Origin: Paractinoplanes rishiriensis
GTDB taxonomy: Bacteria; Actinomycetota; Actinomycetes; Mycobacteriales; Micromonosporaceae
Assembly (NCBI RefSeq): GCF_016862375.1
Contig: NZ_BOMV01000078.1
Location: forward strand, 62,001-126,000
Direction: 5' to 3'
DNA length: 64,000 bases
The translations under genes and the position numbers were made by a program. This document shows positions 1 to 8,230 of this stretch, piece by piece. How positions within the stretch are numbered: the stretch's first letter is position 1; the number at the start of each line of letters is the position of its first letter. The notes beneath the pieces were generated by a model that did not search any database, was not told where the DNA came from, and was given only the letters and a program-made list of their open reading frames with translations.

Positions 1-44
1 TGGGCGCCGAGACCGACCAGGGCGAGGAGGAGGAGTTTCCGCAT
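1..44 (-). CDS. N-terminus of a small hydrophobic protein (partial, runs off window)
   Basis: An ATG at position 44 on the minus strand opens a frame reading MRKLLLLALVGLGA up to the window edge. The Lys/Arg-Leu-rich hydrophobic start resembles the short DLW-39-type membrane proteins of actinobacteria, but only 14 residues are visible and the match cannot be confirmed. No strong ribosome site is visible upstream. Confidence 0.35.
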   Translation of the reverse strand, partial: MRKLLLLALVGLGA

Positions 45-323
45 ATCTACCGCCAGGGTGCGTAGTGATTGGCAGTTGATCGACCTGCCGGGCAACGCCG
101 CCCGGCTGGCGGATCGGTCTGGAACCGGCGGCCGAGGACCGGCCACCCATTCCCCGATATGACCTACTGAATTAATGGAGAATAGAGGACTGGTGGGCAC
201 GCAGGCAACATCAGTCCCACCGGAGATTCGCGAGCCGCGGGCCGCTGCGGCGCAGGCCAGACCGTTACGGCCGGGCGACGTACCGGATGGGTGGTTTGGC
301 CGGAGTGTGACGCGGACGGGTGA

Positions 324-2171
324 TCAGTCGCGTTCGATCGGTATGCAGTTGCCGGTGTGGTAGCTGCCGTCGGACGCCTTCGCCAAGCCGTGACCGACCT
401 GCGCGATCCGGGCGCAGACCTTCCCGGCGTCGCCGACGGCCGTGAAGTCGGAGTCCGTGGTCCGGCGCACCGACGGCTCCTCGTCCTCGAAGTAGTACTT
501 GCTGTGCCGCACGGCCTGGCTGCCCATCGTCGCCTCGTCCGGGCGGGTGCCGTCGCCGCCGTACATGTGCAGGTGGAAGCCCTTCCTGATGTCGGGCTCC
601 GAGCCGTTCCACTCCGCCTCGTAGTAGACGGTGAAGGTGGTGCCGCGCAGCGTCGCCCGGGTGAGACAGACCCAGCGGGTGCTCTTCTTCATCTCATCCG
701 TGCACTGCTCGTCGGGCGGCACCACGGGAGCGGGCGCGGCGGCCGAAGCGCTGGTCGGAGGCGCGCTCTGCGGCAGGTTCCGGGCCGCGTCGGCGGGGTC
801 CTTCCGCTCGTCCGGCCGGGCCAGCAGCCAGATGGTGCCACTGACCGCCAGCAGCAGGACGGTCGCGGCGGCGAGGAGGAGCGGAACCCACCGCCGGGAC
901 GGCGCCGCGGGCGGCACCGGCGGCAGCACGGGCGGCACCGGGACCACGCCCGACGGGCCGATCGTGACGCGACCGGCGACGCCGGCCTTCGGCAGGGGCG
1001 GCTTGTCCTCCGCCGGCTGGGGCGCCAGCGGAATCTCGCCGGTCGGCTCCTCGTCGGCATCCGGTTCCGGCGCGGGTGCCGGCGCCGGGGGCAGGGCCAC
1101 TGCGGGGGTCGGTGCCGGCCCGGCGATCGCGGTGCCCGCCTGGCAGGCCGCGCCGAGTGCCACCGCGAGCTTGGGGTTGGCATCCACCGCGACCGGCAGG
1201 CCCAGCTTCTCGCCGACCATCCGCGCCACGATCGGCATCCGGGACGAACCGCCGATCAGCAGCACCGAGCCCAGCCCGTCGGGCGCGTAACCGGCCGAGC
1301 GGACGACGCGCAGTAACGCCTCGGCCGACTCCGCCAGCGCCGGCCGGACCATCGCCTCCAGTTCGGACCTGGTCAGCCGGACCTCCGTGCTGAGGTTCGG
1401 CAGCAGTACCGGGATCGTCGCGTCGGTGTCGGCGGAGAGGGCCTCCTTGGCCTGCACGCACTCCTCGCGGAGACGCTCAAGCGCCGCGTCGTCGCCGTTC
1501 GGTGCCGGCGCGCCGCCGGCCGCCGCCGTGACGTGCGCCAGGACCCGGTCGTCGAACTCGAGGCCGCCGAGGCCCTCGACCGTCTCCGCCTGGCCGACGA
1601 AGTCGAAGCCGTCGGCCGTCTTGCGCAGCACGGCCGCGTCGAAGGTGTGGCCGCCGAGGTCGTACACGGCGACCACCGCGCCCGGCCGCAGTCCCTTTTG
1701 CTGCGCATGGAAGGTCGCCGCCGCCAGCGGTTCGGCGATCAACTGGACGGGTTGCTCCACATCGGCGAGACGGATCACCTGGCGCAGCAGGTCAGTCTGG
1801 TAAGGACCCCAGTTGGCCGGGTGGGAGAGGCAGATCGACTCCGGCGGGCCGCCCTCCCGTTGCGCCACGGTGTCGAGCACCGACCGCAGCATCCGGGCCG
1901 TCAGGGCCGCACCCGAGTACGGCGCGCCGCCCAGCAGGGTCGGCGTGGTGTCACCCAGTCGCAGCCGGAACCGCCGGGCGACCCGGCCCGGCTCGCTGAG
2001 CCCGCGCCGGCTGGCGCTCTCGCCGGTCAGCACCGACCCGTCGGCCCGCAGGAACACCACCGACGGGATGGCCGCCGAGTGGCTGCCCAGCGTGACGATC
2101 TCCGCCCGCCCGTCCCGCCAGACCGCGGCGGCGGTATACGTGGTGCCGATGTCGATACCGACTGCGTACAT
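324..2171 (-). CDS. Hsp70-like actin-fold ATPase with membrane anchor and extracellular domain
   Basis: 615 residues. The first ~345 residues are an Hsp70/DnaK nucleotide-binding domain: phosphate-1 motif GIDIGTTYT at 5-13, phosphate-2 motif DLGGHTFD at 171-178, and adenosine motif LLIGGSSRMP in the last third of the domain. The usual substrate-binding domain of DnaK is absent. Instead a Pro/Ala-rich linker leads to one membrane helix (about 430-450) and a ~160-residue C-terminal domain with four Cys, predicted outside the cell. This layout is common among actinobacterial Hsp70 paralogues that probably act as membrane sensors rather than chaperones (inference). The phosphate-2 loop has His175 in place of the third Gly of DLGGGTFD, which may alter nucleotide handling. 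It stands alone, 22 bp downstream of the XRE-cupin gene on the same strand. Confidence 0.85.
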   Translation of the reverse strand: MYAVGIDIGTTYTAAAVWRDGRAEIVTLGSHSAAIPSVVFLRADGSVLTGESASRRGLSEPGRVARRFRLRLGDTTPTLLGGAPYSGAALTARMLRSVLDTVAQREGGPPESICLSHPANWGPYQTDLLRQVIRLADVEQPVQLIAEPLAAATFHAQQKGLRPGAVVAVYDLGGHTFDAAVLRKTADGFDFVGQAETVEGLGGLEFDDRVLAHVTAAAGGAPAPNGDDAALERLREECVQAKEALSADTDATIPVLLPNLSTEVRLTRSELEAMVRPALAESAEALLRVVRSAGYAPDGLGSVLLIGGSSRMPIVARMVGEKLGLPVAVDANPKLAVALGAACQAGTAIAGPAPTPAVALPPAPAPAPEPDADEEPTGEIPLAPQPAEDKPPLPKAGVAGRVTIGPSGVVPVPPVLPPVPPAAPSRRWVPLLLAAATVLLLAVSGTIWLLARPDERKDPADAARNLPQSAPPTSASAAAPAPVVPPDEQCTDEMKKSTRWVCLTRATLRGTTFTVYYEAEWNGSEPDIRKGFHLHMYGGDGTRPDEATMGSQAVRHSKYYFEDEEPSVRRTTDSDFTAVGDAGKVCARIAQVGHGLAKASDGSYHTGNCIPIERD

Positions 2172-2193
2172 CGCAAGGAGGGTACGGCATCCC

Positions 2194-2889
2194 TCAGCGG
2201 CCGGCGGCCGGACTCGCGTACCAGTCGCCGTCGTGCAGGATCGTGGTGACCGCGCGGGTGGTGGCGGACGTCGGGTTCACGTACCGGTGCGGCTGCATGG
2301 ACGAGAAGTGCATGCTGTCGCCCTCGCTCAGGTGGAACTTCTCGAACCCCAGGTAGATGTCGAGTTCGCCGCTGAGCACCAGGATCATCTCCTCACCCAT
2401 GTGCCGGTACAACGTGGAGTTCGACTCGGCGCCGGGGCCGTACACCAGCTCCAGGAACTCGATGTTCTTGAGTGGACTCGGGGTGAGCCGCTCCCAGCGC
2501 ACGCCGCTCTCGATGTCGATGGCCGGGCGTTCGGCGCGGCGCACCACGTAGCGCGCCTCGGCGGCGGACGCGGCGGCGCTCGGCTCGTCCTCGCCGGCCG
2601 TCGGCGGTGTCGTGGCGGTCTCCCGGAAGAAGGCGTCCACCGGCACCTCGAGCGCCTCGGCGATCGCGAACAGGGTGGAGACCGAGGGGCGCGACTGCCC
2701 GCGTTCGATCTGGCTCACCAGCGAGGCGGAGACGCCGACGTGCCGGGCGAGGTCGGACACCCGGATGCCGCGCTCGGCGCGGAACGCCGCGACCCGGCGG
2801 CCGATGCCGTCGGCCGGGTCCTCCCGGCGCGGGCCGCCCTCTGCTCCGTCGGCGGCCGCGGGACCGCCGGTCAGTGTTGTCTCGGACAT
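2194..2889 (-). CDS. XRE-family regulator with C-terminal cupin domain
   Basis: 231 residues. An N-terminal helix-turn-helix (about 28-85; VAAFRAERGIRVSDLARHVG then SLVSQIERGQSRPS) is followed by a linker and a double-stranded beta-helix cupin (about 150-225; GEEMILVLSGELDIYLG, SEGDSMHFSSMQPHRYVNP). This XRE-cupin architecture is widespread in local regulators of catabolic operons, the cupin usually binding a small effector. The gene is divergent from the 3.07-14.07 kb catabolic operon with about 180 bp between starts, so it is the likely regulator of that operon. A perfect 12-bp palindrome overlaps its own ribosome site, suggesting autoregulation (inference). The start is the ATG at 2889, preceded by GAAGG at a suitable distance. 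Confidence 0.88.
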   Translation of the reverse strand: MSETTLTGGPAAADGAEGGPRREDPADGIGRRVAAFRAERGIRVSDLARHVGVSASLVSQIERGQSRPSVSTLFAIAEALEVPVDAFFRETATTPPTAGEDEPSAAASAAEARYVVRRAERPAIDIESGVRWERLTPSPLKNIEFLELVYGPGAESNSTLYRHMGEEMILVLSGELDIYLGFEKFHLSEGDSMHFSSMQPHRYVNPTSATTRAVTTILHDGDWYASPAAGR

Positions 2890-2894
2890 GTCAC

Positions 2895-2906
2895 CTTCAG
2901 CTGAAG
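2895..2906. promoter_or_regulatory. Palindrome CTTCAGCTGAAG just upstream of XRE-cupin start
   Basis: A perfect 12-bp palindrome lies 6 bp upstream of the regulator ATG and overlaps its Shine-Dalgarno. It is placed where an autoregulatory operator would be expected. No second copy was seen near the operon start, which weakens the case. Confidence 0.4.
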
Positions 2907-3001
2907 TATCACTTAACCGATCCTAGCCGGTGGGGTCGATGGTGCTCCTGTCCCCGCCATGGAAACAAGGGCTTAACAAACGAATTTAGTGGTGCTACCG
3001 T

Positions 3002-3017
3002 CCCGATACCGATCGGG
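3002..3017. promoter_or_regulatory. Inverted repeat CCCGAT-N4-ATCGGG in operon leader
   Basis: A 6-bp dyad with a 4-bp spacer sits 51 bp upstream of the first operon gene, in the divergent promoter region shared with the XRE-cupin regulator. It is a candidate operator on position and symmetry alone. Confidence 0.35.
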
Positions 3018-3067
3018 TGATCCACAACACTGACACTAAACTCCCACTCCCAAGAGGAGTTCCTGGC

Positions 3068-4306
3068 ATGAAGGAAGCCTTCGGTGGACTGAGCAGCGAT
3101 TGGAAAGAGGGCATCAACTGGGCCGCGGTGCGCTCCTGGCGCCTCGACCGGGCCCGCGAGGCGATGAAGCGGCACGGCCTCGGCGCTCTCCTCCTGATGT
3201 ACGACGAGAACATGCGGTACGTCTCCTCGACGTACACCCCCGGCTGGAACCGGCTCAAGCCCGGCCTGCGCTACGTGGTCCTCTGCGAGGGCCGCGAGCC
3301 GATCGTCTACGAGCAGGGCGACATCGGCATCCACCTGAAGGAACACAACCCCTGGATCCCGCCGCAGAACGTCCGGCACTCGTACTCGTGGATCAAGGGC
3401 GCGGTCGGACCGGCCGCCACCCAGCAGGTGAACAAGTTCGTCGAGGCGCTGGTCGGCGACTTGGAGGACGCCGGCGTGCGGGACAAGCCGCTGGGCGTGG
3501 ACTTCATCGACATCAACATGCTCAAGGCGTTCGAACGGGCCGGCGTGAACTGGACCGACGGCATGTCGCCGATGATGGAGGCCCGGGCGATCAAGAGTCC
3601 GGACGAGCAGAAGGCCTCCCGGATCGTCGGCGCCATCTGCGACACCCTGCACTACAAGTACACCCAGTGGCTGCGTCCCGGCCTCACCGAGAACGAGGTC
3701 GCGGCGTTCGGCTTCGAGGCTCTCTACAGCATTCCCGGCATGGAGGACGTCGAGGACGTCATCGTCTCGTCCGGCCCGAACGCCTGGCCGAACTGGCGCA
3801 ACTTCTCCGACCGGATCATCCGCCCCGGCGAACTGGTGATCATCGACCTGGCGGCGCTCACCTGGAACGGCTTCAAGTCCTGCGTGTACCGCACCTACTG
3901 CGTCGGCGGTAAGCCCACTGACGAAATGAAGCGCTACTACGAAACCGCGCACAAGTGGCTCTGGGACGCCATCGACGCGGTGAAGCCCGGTGCCACCACC
4001 GCCGACATCGCCTCGAAGTGGCCCTCGGCGCAGGAGGCGTGGGGCTACCAGGAGGAGGACCAGGCGGCGGCGAACCTCTGGGGGCACGGTCTCGGCCTGG
4101 CCCAGTACGACCGTCCGGTCATCTCCCGGATCTGGTCGCTGGACCACCCCGAGGAGATCAAGCCCGGCATGGTCTTCGCGCTGGAGACCCAGCACGGCAA
4201 GGTGCACGAGTTCGGCGTCCGGCTGGAGGAGATGCTGCTGGTCACCGAGGACGGGCACGAGGCACTGTCCACATACGCGTCCAATGAGATCATCTGCGTC
4301 GGCTGA
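3068..4306 (+). CDS. M24-fold (pita-bread) enzyme, first gene of catabolic operon
   Basis: 412 residues, two domains: a creatinase-like N-terminal domain (about 20-165) and an M24 pita-bread domain (about 175-410). Of the five metal ligands of M24 metallopeptidases, four positions are kept: Asp260 (VIIDLAA), His340 (GHGLG), Glu373 (ALETQHG) and Glu387 (VRLEEML). The second Asp (S-D-I-T-R-T in aminopeptidases) is Cys272 here (SCVYRT). Changed metal sites are typical of non-peptidase members such as creatinase, ectoine hydrolase and DMSP lyase DddP, so a small-molecule C-N or C-S bond reaction is more likely than peptide cleavage (inference). The ATG at 3068 is chosen over an in-frame start at 3017 because AAGAGGAG lies 8 bp upstream. 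Its 3' end overlaps the next gene by 23 bp. Confidence 0.82.
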   Translation: MKEAFGGLSSDWKEGINWAAVRSWRLDRAREAMKRHGLGALLLMYDENMRYVSSTYTPGWNRLKPGLRYVVLCEGREPIVYEQGDIGIHLKEHNPWIPPQNVRHSYSWIKGAVGPAATQQVNKFVEALVGDLEDAGVRDKPLGVDFIDINMLKAFERAGVNWTDGMSPMMEARAIKSPDEQKASRIVGAICDTLHYKYTQWLRPGLTENEVAAFGFEALYSIPGMEDVEDVIVSSGPNAWPNWRNFSDRIIRPGELVIIDLAALTWNGFKSCVYRTYCVGGKPTDEMKRYYETAHKWLWDAIDAVKPGATTADIASKWPSAQEAWGYQEEDQAAANLWGHGLGLAQYDRPVISRIWSLDHPEEIKPGMVFALETQHGKVHEFGVRLEEMLLVTEDGHEALSTYASNEIICVG

Positions 4307-5507
4307 GGCCGCCGACCCGGCGGTCGTCGGCGCAAAGGCAGCCACGCTGGCGCTGGCGCGCCGGGTGGGCCTGCCGGTGCTCCCGGGCTGGGTGCTGCCG
4401 GTGGCTTCCGGGCGGGCGGCCGCCACGGCGGCGGCCACGGCGCTGGCCGAGCGCGGCACCGGCGCGGCCCGCCCGGCCGCGCTGCGCACCCCGCTCACCG
4501 GCCGCGAGGAAGAGGCGCTGCGGACGGCGGTCGTCGAGCTGGGCGGGCGGGTCATCGTCCGCTCGTCCAGCCCGCTCGAAGCCGATCTCCGCTGGTCCGG
4601 CGCCTTCGCCTCGGTCGGCGAGGTCGGCCCGGACGACATCGGCGTCGCGGTCCGGTCGTGCCGGGCTTCGGCCTTCGCGCCCGATCCGCTGGAGCGGGCC
4701 GAAGCGTGCGGCGTGGCGCCGGAAGACCTGGCACTGGCGGTGCTGCTGCAACCCGAACTGATCCCCGAGCGCGGCGGTGTCGCCCGGATCGTCGACGGCA
4801 CGGTGCACATCACGGCGGTCGACGGCCACCCGGGCGCGCTGCTCAGCGGCTGGACCACCGGCAAGACGATCACCGACGGCGCGGTGACCGCTCTCGCCGA
4901 GCAGACGGCCGGCCTGCTCGGCCACGACACGATCGAGTGGGCCGTCGCGGACGGCACGCTCTATTTGCTCCAGTCCGCGAAATCAGCTGAAAAACCGATA
5001 AATCGGGAAAACGCGGCTGGAGGGCGGTGGGTCAGCGGCGTCGGCGCGGACGGGCAGTGGGCCGACGCCGCCGCGGACGGGCAGTGGGCCGACGCCGCCG
5101 CGGACGGGCAGTGGGTGGGCGGCACCGTCGCGGTGGCGGGTGACGCCGTCGGCATCCTCCGCTACGTCCATCCCCATCAGCCGGTCAGCACGGCCGAGCC
5201 GACGATTCTCGTGGTCGATCGGCCGGTGCCCGCGCTGGCTCCCCTTCTCTTCGGCGCCCGCGGGCTGGTCAGCGTTTCCGGGCCGGCCGCGTGCCACCTG
5301 GTCGAGGTCGCCCGCGCGATCGGGGTGCCGGTGCTCACCGGTGCCGACGTCGCGTCGGTCACCGGGCCCCTTGCACAGCTCAACGCCGGCCGCCGGCTGG
5401 CCGCCATCGACGGTGCTCGCGCCGCCCTGGTGGTTCAGCCCGGCCCGGCCGCGGCGGCGACCGACCTGGCCGCAGCCGTCACCACGGTCACGTCCGCATT
5501 GGAGTAG
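4284..5507 (+). CDS. Compact PEP-synthase/dikinase-like phosphotransferase (ATP-grasp plus mobile His domain)
   Basis: 407 residues. Residues 10-232 match the PEP/pyruvate-binding ATP-grasp domain in miniature: GAKAATL near the start, the IVRSSSPLEAD motif around Arg93, a G-x-F-x-S loop at 107-110, and the closing IEWAVADGTLYLLQ. Residues 275-407 are a PEP-utilising mobile domain, with His338 (AACHLVEVARAIGVP) at the phospho-carrier position. No PEP/pyruvate TIM barrel or drug-binding domain lies between them, so the protein resembles a fused version of the ATP-grasp and His modules used by phenylphosphate synthase or rifampin phosphotransferase. The substrate is probably a hydroxylated or carboxylated operon intermediate (inference). 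The linker carries 2.6 copies of a 27-bp repeat. The ATG at 4284 overlaps the M24 gene. Confidence 0.75.
   Translation: MRSSASAEAADPAVVGAKAATLALARRVGLPVLPGWVLPVASGRAAATAAATALAERGTGAARPAALRTPLTGREEEALRTAVVELGGRVIVRSSSPLEADLRWSGAFASVGEVGPDDIGVAVRSCRASAFAPDPLERAEACGVAPEDLALAVLLQPELIPERGGVARIVDGTVHITAVDGHPGALLSGWTTGKTITDGAVTALAEQTAGLLGHDTIEWAVADGTLYLLQSAKSAEKPINRENAAGGRWVSGVGADGQWADAAADGQWADAAADGQWVGGTVAVAGDAVGILRYVHPHQPVSTAEPTILVVDRPVPALAPLLFGARGLVSVSGPAACHLVEVARAIGVPVLTGADVASVTGPLAQLNAGRRLAAIDGARAALVVQPGPAAAATDLAAAVTTVTSALE
5046..5115 (+). repeat. 27-bp in-frame tandem repeat (about 2.6 copies)
   Basis: Units at 5046-5072 and 5073-5099 are identical, and a partial third runs to 5115. They encode a repeated ADGQWADAA peptide in the linker between the ATP-grasp and mobile His domains. 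Confidence 0.95.
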
Positions 5508-5533
5508 ATGTCGCAATAGTCCTGGAGAACATC

Positions 5534-6592
5534 ATGACCCGCATCAGTCGACGCAATGTCCTTCGAATAGCACTTCTCGGCACGGGCGCGGCGGCGGTTC
5601 CGTCGGCCCTGGGCGGTTGTTTCCTGGCCGACGACGACGGGGGGTCGTCCGGTGCGAACGGCTCGTCCGCACCCATCCGGTTCGCCTTCGCGCCCGAGGC
5701 GATCTGGGACTTCATGAAGGAAAAGGGCACCATCACCAAGTGGGAGCAGGACACCGGCCTCAAGATCGAGACCTCGACCACCTGGGACGAGTTCACGTTC
5801 TTCGCCGGCGGGCACGGTGACATCGTCTCCACCGCCACCTACGAACTGCCGCTGCTGGAGAAGCAGACCAAGATCAAGACGGTCACGTTCGGCAAGTACA
5901 ACCTGCTGCGCATCACGCCGGTGACCCGGGCCGACAAGCCGTACCAGACCCTCGCCGACATCCCGAAGGGCTCCAAGATCGCGGTGCCCAGCGCGGTGGC
6001 CTCGACGCTGCTCTGGGGGATGTTCGCCAAGGAACTGCACAACCTCGACTTCAAGGTCGGCCAGGGCGACTACAACCTGGTGGTCGAGGACCATTTCGTG
6101 ATGGCCGAACACGTCGACCGCGGCGAGGTCGAGGCGGCGCTGGTCATCCCGGAGGCGGCGATCGGGCTGCTGCGCCAGGGCAAACTCAAGGTGATGTACG
6201 ACGGCAAGCTGCCGCACGAGATCTACGGCCCGATCTGCTCCTGCACCCACCTGGGCGTGATGGGCAACCTCTTCACCGCCACCGAGTCCTGGTACGACGC
6301 GAACAAGGACAGCGCCAAGGCGTTCCTCGGCCTGTGGGAGGAGGGCATCAAGCTCTGGCGGGCCAACCAGGCCGAGATCATCAAGAAATTCCCGCAGCAC
6401 TTCTCGGTCGAGGCCGACGAGGACGTCAAGGCCATGCAGGACTACCTGGCCGCGCACGACTGGTTCGTGGACAGCGTCTACATGGACCAGACCTGGATCG
6501 ACCAGGAGATCCGGCTCTACGAGCTGATGAAGCGGTCCGGATTCATGGACCAGGACGCACCGACCCCGCGCTTCGAGCCGATCACGCCGTGA
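5534..6592 (+). CDS. Substrate-binding lipoprotein, NitT/TauT-type ABC importer
   Basis: 352 residues. The N-terminus combines a twin-arginine motif (ISRRNVLR, 4-11) with a lipobox ALGGC, so it is a Tat-exported lipoprotein. The remainder matches the SsuA/ThiY-like (NMT1) periplasmic-binding fold: early FAFAPEAIWDF, then two lobes with KIAVPSAVASTLLWGM in the hinge area. It should deliver the operon substrate to the two permeases and ATPase encoded next. The ATG at 5534 follows GGAG (5524-5527) with a 6-bp spacer, 26 bp after the PEP-synthase-like gene. Stop and permease start overlap (TGATG). Family members bind sulfonates, pyrimidine precursors, riboflavin, nitrate or aromatic acids, so the ligand cannot be assigned. 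Confidence 0.88.
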   Translation: MTRISRRNVLRIALLGTGAAAVPSALGGCFLADDDGGSSGANGSSAPIRFAFAPEAIWDFMKEKGTITKWEQDTGLKIETSTTWDEFTFFAGGHGDIVSTATYELPLLEKQTKIKTVTFGKYNLLRITPVTRADKPYQTLADIPKGSKIAVPSAVASTLLWGMFAKELHNLDFKVGQGDYNLVVEDHFVMAEHVDRGEVEAALVIPEAAIGLLRQGKLKVMYDGKLPHEIYGPICSCTHLGVMGNLFTATESWYDANKDSAKAFLGLWEEGIKLWRANQAEIIKKFPQHFSVEADEDVKAMQDYLAAHDWFVDSVYMDQTWIDQEIRLYELMKRSGFMDQDAPTPRFEPITP

Positions 6593-7380
6593 TGACGCAA
6601 ACCCTGGCCGCCCGGACGGAGCGTCGCAGCCGCTGGCTGTGGCGCATCGCCGGCTACGTGTTCTTCGTGGGCCTCTGGCAGTTCACCTCGACCTTCCTGG
6701 TGGCCGACTTCATCGTGCCGCCGCCCGCGGTGATCCTCGCCGAGATGTGGGAGATCGTCGCCAGCGGCCAGGTGTGGGTGCACTTCGGCGCCACCCTGCG
6801 CACCATCGCCGTCGGCTTCGTCATCGCGTACGTGCTCGGCAGTGTCATGGGTTTGCTGATGGGCCGCAGCAAGTGGTGGGAAGCCTTCCTGTCGGACTGG
6901 GTGATGGCCACCCTCACCACGCCCGGCCTGATCTTCGCCCTGGTCACTGCCATGATCTTCGGACTCGGCGCGACCGGCCCGATCGTCGCGGTGATCGTCA
7001 CCTCGTTCTCCTACATCGCGGTGAACGTGGTCGAGGGTGTCAAGGCGGTGCCCCGGGACCTGACCGACATGGCCCGATCGTTCGGCCGGCCCCAGGCGTA
7101 CATCCTCAGGCATGTGTATCTGCCCTTCCTGGCGCCGTATCTCTTCACCGCGACCAGGTACGGGTTCTCGATCGCCTGGAAGATCGCCACGCTGGCCGAG
7201 GTCATCGTCGGCACCGCCGGCATCGGCTTCATGATGCGGCAGAAGTTCCAGCAGTTCGAGATGCAGGGCTTCCTCGCCTGGGTGCTGCTGTTCTTCGCGT
7301 TCGCCCTGTTCCTGGAGCGGGTCGTGCTGCAACGGCAGATGAAGCACGTGCTGCGCTGGCGGCCGGAGGTGGCCCGATGA
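6592..7380 (+). CDS. ABC transporter permease 1 (SsuC/TauC family)
   Basis: 262 residues with about six membrane helices. The BPD_transp_1 coupling region is clear (about 155-190: VNVVEGVKAVPRDLTDMARSFG, then LPFLAPYLFTATRYG), the EAA-like loop that docks on the ATPase. The start overlaps the binding-protein stop by one base and the end overlaps the second permease by 4 bp, so translation is coupled. Two different permeases imply a heterodimeric channel. Confidence 0.9.
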   Translation: MTQTLAARTERRSRWLWRIAGYVFFVGLWQFTSTFLVADFIVPPPAVILAEMWEIVASGQVWVHFGATLRTIAVGFVIAYVLGSVMGLLMGRSKWWEAFLSDWVMATLTTPGLIFALVTAMIFGLGATGPIVAVIVTSFSYIAVNVVEGVKAVPRDLTDMARSFGRPQAYILRHVYLPFLAPYLFTATRYGFSIAWKIATLAEVIVGTAGIGFMMRQKFQQFEMQGFLAWVLLFFAFALFLERVVLQRQMKHVLRWRPEVAR

Positions 7381-8228
7381 GCATCGACCGGATCCCCAAG
7401 TGGCTGAAGCACCCGCGCGCCGCCCGCATCCTGTCCTGGGTCGCGTTCGTGGCGGCCTGGCAGCTCATCGTGCCGGTCCTGCCGACCGACCTGGTGCCGA
7501 CGCCCTCCCGGGTGGCCGTGTTCATGTGGGACGAGCTGCGGATGGACACGCTCGCCCCGCACACCGTCTACGAGTCGTTCGGGCTCAGCTTCCAGCGCCT
7601 CGGCGTCGGCCTGTTCCTGGCGTTCGCGATCGGCATCCCGCTCGGGCTGCTGATGGGCCTCAACCGGCGGGCCGAGTGGTTCGGGCACGACTTCGTGGTG
7701 GTCGGCCTGGCCATGCCGTCGCTGGTGTGGGCGCTGATCGCGGGCATGTGGTTCGGCTTCGGCGACCTCGCCCCGGTGATGACCGTGACGCTGGCCGCGG
7801 TCACGTTCGTGGTGATCAACGTGGCCGAGGGCGTCCGGAACGTGCCCAAGGACCTGCTCGACATGGGTGGCGCGTACGGGGTCGGCCGCTTCGGGATGAT
7901 CCGGCACGTCATCTTCCCGTCGCTGATGCCGTTCTTCTTCGCGGCGCTGCGCTACGGCCTCGCCAACGCCTGGAAGGGCCTGGTGCTGGCCGAGGTATGG
8001 GCGTCCACCGAGGGCGCCGGCTGGGTGATCAAGTTCTGGTACGACGCGCACCGCAGTCAGGGCATCGTCGGCTACGCGCTGTTCTTCATCATCGTCGCGA
8101 TCTTCATCGAGCGGGTCGTCTTCGGCCGGCTCTCCGGCTGGGTGTTCCGCTGGCGCCCGGCCGACAACCGGGAGGCCCCGGAGCCGGAGCCGGTCGAGAA
8201 AAAGACACCCGCACTGGAAAGGAGCTGA
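7377..8228 (+). CDS. ABC transporter permease 2 (SsuC/TauC family)
   Basis: 283 residues, about six membrane helices, paralogous to the preceding permease. The coupling loop reads INVAEGVRNVPKDLLDMGGA followed by FPSLMPFFFAALRYG. The C-terminus has a short Glu/Pro/Lys-rich cytoplasmic tail. The start overlaps permease 1 (ATGA), and the stop lies 2 bp before the ATPase start, whose Shine-Dalgarno is inside this gene. Confidence 0.9.
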   Translation: MSIDRIPKWLKHPRAARILSWVAFVAAWQLIVPVLPTDLVPTPSRVAVFMWDELRMDTLAPHTVYESFGLSFQRLGVGLFLAFAIGIPLGLLMGLNRRAEWFGHDFVVVGLAMPSLVWALIAGMWFGFGDLAPVMTVTLAAVTFVVINVAEGVRNVPKDLLDMGGAYGVGRFGMIRHVIFPSLMPFFFAALRYGLANAWKGLVLAEVWASTEGAGWVIKFWYDAHRSQGIVGYALFFIIVAIFIERVVFGRLSGWVFRWRPADNREAPEPEPVEKKTPALERS

Positions 8229-8230
8229 CC

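Noticed and set aside
3017..3067. Longer N-terminus for the M24 enzyme
   Set aside because: The 17 extra residues (IHNTDTKLPLPRGVPG) have no ribosome site and would cover the AAGAGGAG motif that serves the ATG at 3068.
3990..4283. Longer N-terminus for the PEP-synthase-like protein
   Set aside because: The extension is the shadow frame of the M24 gene (Arg/Pro-rich). The conserved GAKAATL motif begins just after the ATG at 4284.
3068..4306. Annotation as Xaa-Pro aminopeptidase
   Set aside because: One of five metal ligands is Cys and the gene leads a small-molecule catabolic operon, so a peptidase name would mislead.
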